From Hymenolepis diminuta (Eukaryota > Platyhelminthes > Cestoda > Cyclophyllidea > Hymenolepididae), in contig CAADRB010000040.1 of assembly GCA_900708905.1 (NCBI GenBank), positions 395,576 through 459,575 of the forward strand: DNA of 64,000 nt. Direction: 5' to 3'. The notes beneath the pieces are model-generated. The model did not search any database. It was not told where the DNA came from and saw nothing but the letters and a program-made list of their open reading frames with translations. Positions within the stretch are counted from its first letter, which is position 1, and each line of letters opens with the position of its first letter. Shown one piece after another: positions 60,968 through 64,000 of this stretch. A program made the position numbers and the translations under genes.

Positions 60968-63900
60968 TTATCGCAGTGCATTCACAACTTTTCCAGATGA
61001 CTTTCGATGTATCTGCACCATTCTTTTTCCCCTTTTTCCATCAGTAATTCGTGATCCATCATTCCCACTTGAGCGAGGTGTCGTTTGCGTTTCTCGGTCA
61101 ATCATTTTCTGATACTTTTGATTGTGTGTATTCCGACGTACGTATCTCTTTGATGGTACATGCTTCAAACGCCTGGCATGTTTCTTTAGGTGCTTCTTCT
61201 CATATACCCGAGGATTGGTAACAGAGACTTTCACTCTGTAAGAGAAAATAATTTGATCCCGTGAAGAGGTTGAGTCTGAACGTGCAAGAACAGACCCGCA
61301 ATAATGTTTGGGTGTCACAAAGTGGTTTGACCCTGACATACAACAGATTCTATTGCAAGGTCTGCAAAATCGAATAACTCTCGTTTGTTGGTAAATTGAT
61401 GTTGGATTCCACATAAATCCTGTTGGCATTTGTGTCTCGTTTAAATCGGACGGTGCAACATTTTTATCAGTAATAGTTGTCATAACTTCTGGCGAATTCG
61501 CTGTAGATATATTCATTTCGGCCTCGGCAGATTGTGAAAGGATGGGTGAGATAGAAGAATTCTTCTTGGATACTGTCTTAGTAACTTCCGTTCCAGACGA
61601 GAGAGATTTTAGCAGCTCACTTGAATTCAACTTTGTGTAGGTTTGATCGACAAATATTTTCCCGGAAATGTCACCTCTAGGAAGATCTTGTTCAGGTAAT
61701 GATTCTCCTGGAACTTGTTGACTAACTTTCTCACCTGCAGGAAATTCAAAATTTTCCAGCTCATTGTAAACTGATTTAATTACAGTTTCAACGGAAATAG
61801 CATCGTCATTAAGAACATTAGGCCCAAAAGCATTTCTATAAACTTCCGCCCACTTTCCATTGCCTTCCTTATGTTCAAACTGATGTACACTCTTATGCTC
61901 AACCTCAGCTGTTTCAATAGCAGATGTGCCGTTAATCACCATTGGTTTTTCCTCTTCTATATGTTGAGCAATTCCGTCAAGCAACTTTGGATTTTTTTCA
62001 TTCTGAATGAAGTCATATTTCTGATTGAATTTGCGTTTATTAACAATTGAATTCGCAGTTGGTTCAGTCTCACCACAATATGCTTCTGATGGTTGTGATA
62101 CAAATTTACATGCATCGAGCAAAATTGTATCTTTTACCTCATTTACCATTCTCATGCTCCGATTTGCTGGGACAACCTGGGATTCATTTTTAGTAAATTT
62201 GACATCTATTTGATCGATAAATGCACTTGGGATGGTCGTTTTATTTACGAGCTCTTTGGTTATTTCTTTTGTGTCTTGTTCTTCAAAAATTTCACTTTGT
62301 TGAAATTCGGGCGAAATCGGTTGAACTGTATCTTTGCCTTCAGCTATTTGAGAACTTTCTTGTTTCTGTATATCCGAATGCGAGTTCTCTTCGGATTGAT
62401 CTATAATTAAATGGGATGATTTTTTGGCAAATTCTAATTTTCCCGGCAAACTTTTTAATTTTTTCTCATTAAATGATGTCGCATTTTGAATAAACTCTGC
62501 AACTTGAAGTATAGTTTCATCTGATTCGTCTTCCGATGCATCAACAAACTGCTCTGGCAAAACTTCTTCGCTAACAATTATTTCTGCTCCAGCTTTTACT
62601 TCTGATTCTTCTAGTGATGCCGCATTCTGATATTTGGTCATTACTGATTGAACTGCATCATCTATCACATTAAAAGATGCTTTTTCAATTGGCAGGGAAA
62701 CGATTTTTGAATCTCCAACCTGTTCGTCAATTTTGGTTATTTTAGTTGGGCCTGCTTTATCAGATGCAACAAAATCCCAAGAAATGATCATTTTATCTTT
62801 TAAATCATCAGCTCTATCACCTGCTAATTCTGTTGATTCTTTTTGCCTAGGAGCGTTAATTTTATCCCATATTTGCCTGATAGTGGAGTCGAAATTTTCC
62901 CCTACAATTGGTATCAGATGGATAATATCCTCATCGCTTAGCAAATCTGGAAGCTGGGGGGCTGCGTTAACAGCAGCTGATTCCTTCAACAAGGAAACAT
63001 CCGCTTTAGGCCCTTCAGAAATATAATTGTTTCCTTCAGTAAAAAAGGTTTTTGGGAAATCATTCTCCATCTCTGGTGTATTATGCTCGTTACCATCAGA
63101 ATTATCCACTTCAATAGACTTTTTTTCTGACATCAAGTTTATTGCTTTGGAGACCGCATCACGTGGAGTTTCAATATTATCAGCTTCACCTTCAAGTTTC
63201 ATTGGAAGAATATCAGCTTCATTAAATTCGGGGTATTTCGTAGCTGGATCAGAATCGTCTACTTTCCCTTCACTAATTATATCACTGGAATTGCTACCAA
63301 TTGCCAACTCAATTCCAGACGAAGATGGAGATTCGCTATCTGGGCTTTTATAGATGGAAGTTTCTGTTTTTGCAAAAGATCCATAATTCCTTTTTGTAAA
63401 CTCGTTCACGCGTGATGTTTCAGAAAACAAAGTGTCGAATTTTTTCGCCAGTTCTTTTAAATTAGTATTCGTCGAATTAGTAAGATTTTCTAACTGACTT
63501 TCTAAGTTACTTGAGGTTGGAATAACCGGATCTACCGTTAATTCCGAAGATATTTTTGAAACCTCCTGGTTTTTGACTCGAAAATCTACTTCAAATGGAG
63601 TTTCTGGAACCACAATGGAAGATTTATCCAGATTTTTGATCAGAATATCAGAAGATTCAATTAACTTTTCAATTTTTCTTTTCCCAATTTCGTTAATTTT
63701 CTTTTTTTTTACAAAGGATCGCATTTCCGTTACTTCGTTTTCTCTGTCGTCTTTCAACAAATCGTTAATCTCTTTACAATCGCTTGGTTTTGACGTTCCT
63801 TTATTTAGATGATTGTTGATGCCTTCAGTCATCAAAAACTGTTTTACATTATCTTGGTCATTGACTTCGGTAATTGAAGGTACATTCTCTGCAGGCTGTG

Positions 63901-64000
63901 GAGAGTTAATAGTTACATCCGCGGAATGACTGGAAATTTTGACGGATTCGCTCAGTTCGGATGTGTTAGGTATGTAATTTTCTTCCAGTTTAAGTTCCCT
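60968..64000 (-). CDS. Intronless acidic protein with Cys-rich and basic C terminus, 5' end outside the window (at least 1010 aa)
   Basis: The frame is open from the window edge (64000) to the stop at 60970-60968, 1010 residues, with no stop or needed splice. A Met codon at 63832 exists, but the open frame upstream has the same acidic Ser/Asn/Glu style, so the true start is probably outside. Residues 1-870 (visible numbering) are Glu/Ser/Asp/Ile-rich and look disordered. Near 878-905 comes a cysteine cluster (RFCRPCNRICC, then a Cys 13 residues later), followed by a strongly basic tail (KKHLKKHARRLKHV, RYVRRN, KRGKRM). That contrast could mean nucleic-acid or polyanion binding, or a zinc site, but no named domain is recognisable. 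AATAAA on this strand at 60950-60945 lies 18 bases past the stop. It is the largest member of the acidic gene array. Confidence 0.82.
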   Translation of the reverse strand, partial: RELKLEENYIPNTSELSESVKISSHSADVTINSPQPAENVPSITEVNDQDNVKQFLMTEGINNHLNKGTSKPSDCKEINDLLKDDRENEVTEMRSFVKKKKINEIGKRKIEKLIESSDILIKNLDKSSIVVPETPFEVDFRVKNQEVSKISSELTVDPVIPTSSNLESQLENLTNSTNTNLKELAKKFDTLFSETSRVNEFTKRNYGSFAKTETSIYKSPDSESPSSSGIELAIGSNSSDIISEGKVDDSDPATKYPEFNEADILPMKLEGEADNIETPRDAVSKAINLMSEKKSIEVDNSDGNEHNTPEMENDFPKTFFTEGNNYISEGPKADVSLLKESAAVNAAPQLPDLLSDEDIIHLIPIVGENFDSTIRQIWDKINAPRQKESTELAGDRADDLKDKMIISWDFVASDKAGPTKITKIDEQVGDSKIVSLPIEKASFNVIDDAVQSVMTKYQNAASLEESEVKAGAEIIVSEEVLPEQFVDASEDESDETILQVAEFIQNATSFNEKKLKSLPGKLEFAKKSSHLIIDQSEENSHSDIQKQESSQIAEGKDTVQPISPEFQQSEIFEEQDTKEITKELVNKTTIPSAFIDQIDVKFTKNESQVVPANRSMRMVNEVKDTILLDACKFVSQPSEAYCGETEPTANSIVNKRKFNQKYDFIQNEKNPKLLDGIAQHIEEEKPMVINGTSAIETAEVEHKSVHQFEHKEGNGKWAEVYRNAFGPNVLNDDAISVETVIKSVYNELENFEFPAGEKVSQQVPGESLPEQDLPRGDISGKIFVDQTYTKLNSSELLKSLSSGTEVTKTVSKKNSSISPILSQSAEAEMNISTANSPEVMTTITDKNVAPSDLNETQMPTGFMWNPTSIYQQTRVIRFCRPCNRICCMSGSNHFVTPKHYCGSVLARSDSTSSRDQIIFSYRVKVSVTNPRVYEKKHLKKHARRLKHVPSKRYVRRNTHNQKYQKMIDRETQTTPRSSGNDGSRITDGKRGKRMVQIHRKSSGKVVNALR

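Noticed and set aside
62025..63812. Plus-strand ORFs over the 1010+ aa gene
   Set aside because: Same antisense shadow effect from acidic codon composition.
1..64000. CRISPR arrays, bacterial operons or intact tRNA/rRNA genes
   Set aside because: No regularly spaced repeats, no ribosome-binding-site-led gene clusters and no foldable tRNA were seen; the gene structure is eukaryotic.

Overview
The window looks like nuclear DNA of a flatworm, most likely a tapeworm. It is AT-rich, spliced genes use canonical GT/AG introns (one only 39 bases), and intergenic space holds decayed repeats. Two genes encode recognisable animal proteins. The genus is an inference from base composition and gene style, not something the sequence proves.

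Region 1 (about 2.3-29.3 kb) holds two divergently transcribed genes. On the minus strand (2320-6284) is a three-exon ceramide-1-phosphate transfer protein (CPTP, 218 aa). On the plus strand (7905-29233) is a 17-exon TECPR1 homologue (tectonin beta-propeller repeats, two dysferlin-type domains, PH-like segment; 1400 aa as spliced here, every junction in phase). In other animals both proteins handle sphingolipids and touch autophagy. A small unrecognised two-exon gene (21684-22103, minus) lies inside TECPR1 intron 9.

Region 2 (29.3-36.6 kb) has no gene I can support. It holds a pair of inverted ~335-base repeat arms 3.8 kb apart, a tRNA-like Pol III promoter relic, and one copy of a dispersed CT-rich repeat.

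Region 3 (36.6-64 kb) is dominated by intronless genes for very acidic, Glu/Lys/Ser-rich, apparently disordered proteins: 648 aa (39413-41359, plus), 265 aa (53005-53802, plus), 496 aa (55524-57014, minus) and at least 1010 aa (60968 to beyond the window end, minus). There is also a broken copy with ~105-residue internal repeats (about 36615-38218, minus). Three intact members have TATA boxes 60-90 bases upstream of the ATG. None shows a signal peptide; each has a few short hydrophobic or helical islands, and two have cysteine clusters near the C terminus. I do not recognise the family; it is the best candidate here for something undescribed. Two of the genes lie between 427-base inverted repeat arms (49984-50411 and 57723-58149) that carry a duplicated exon-like reading frame. 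The rest of this region contains decayed gene fragments (about 47455-48610) and exon-like islands.
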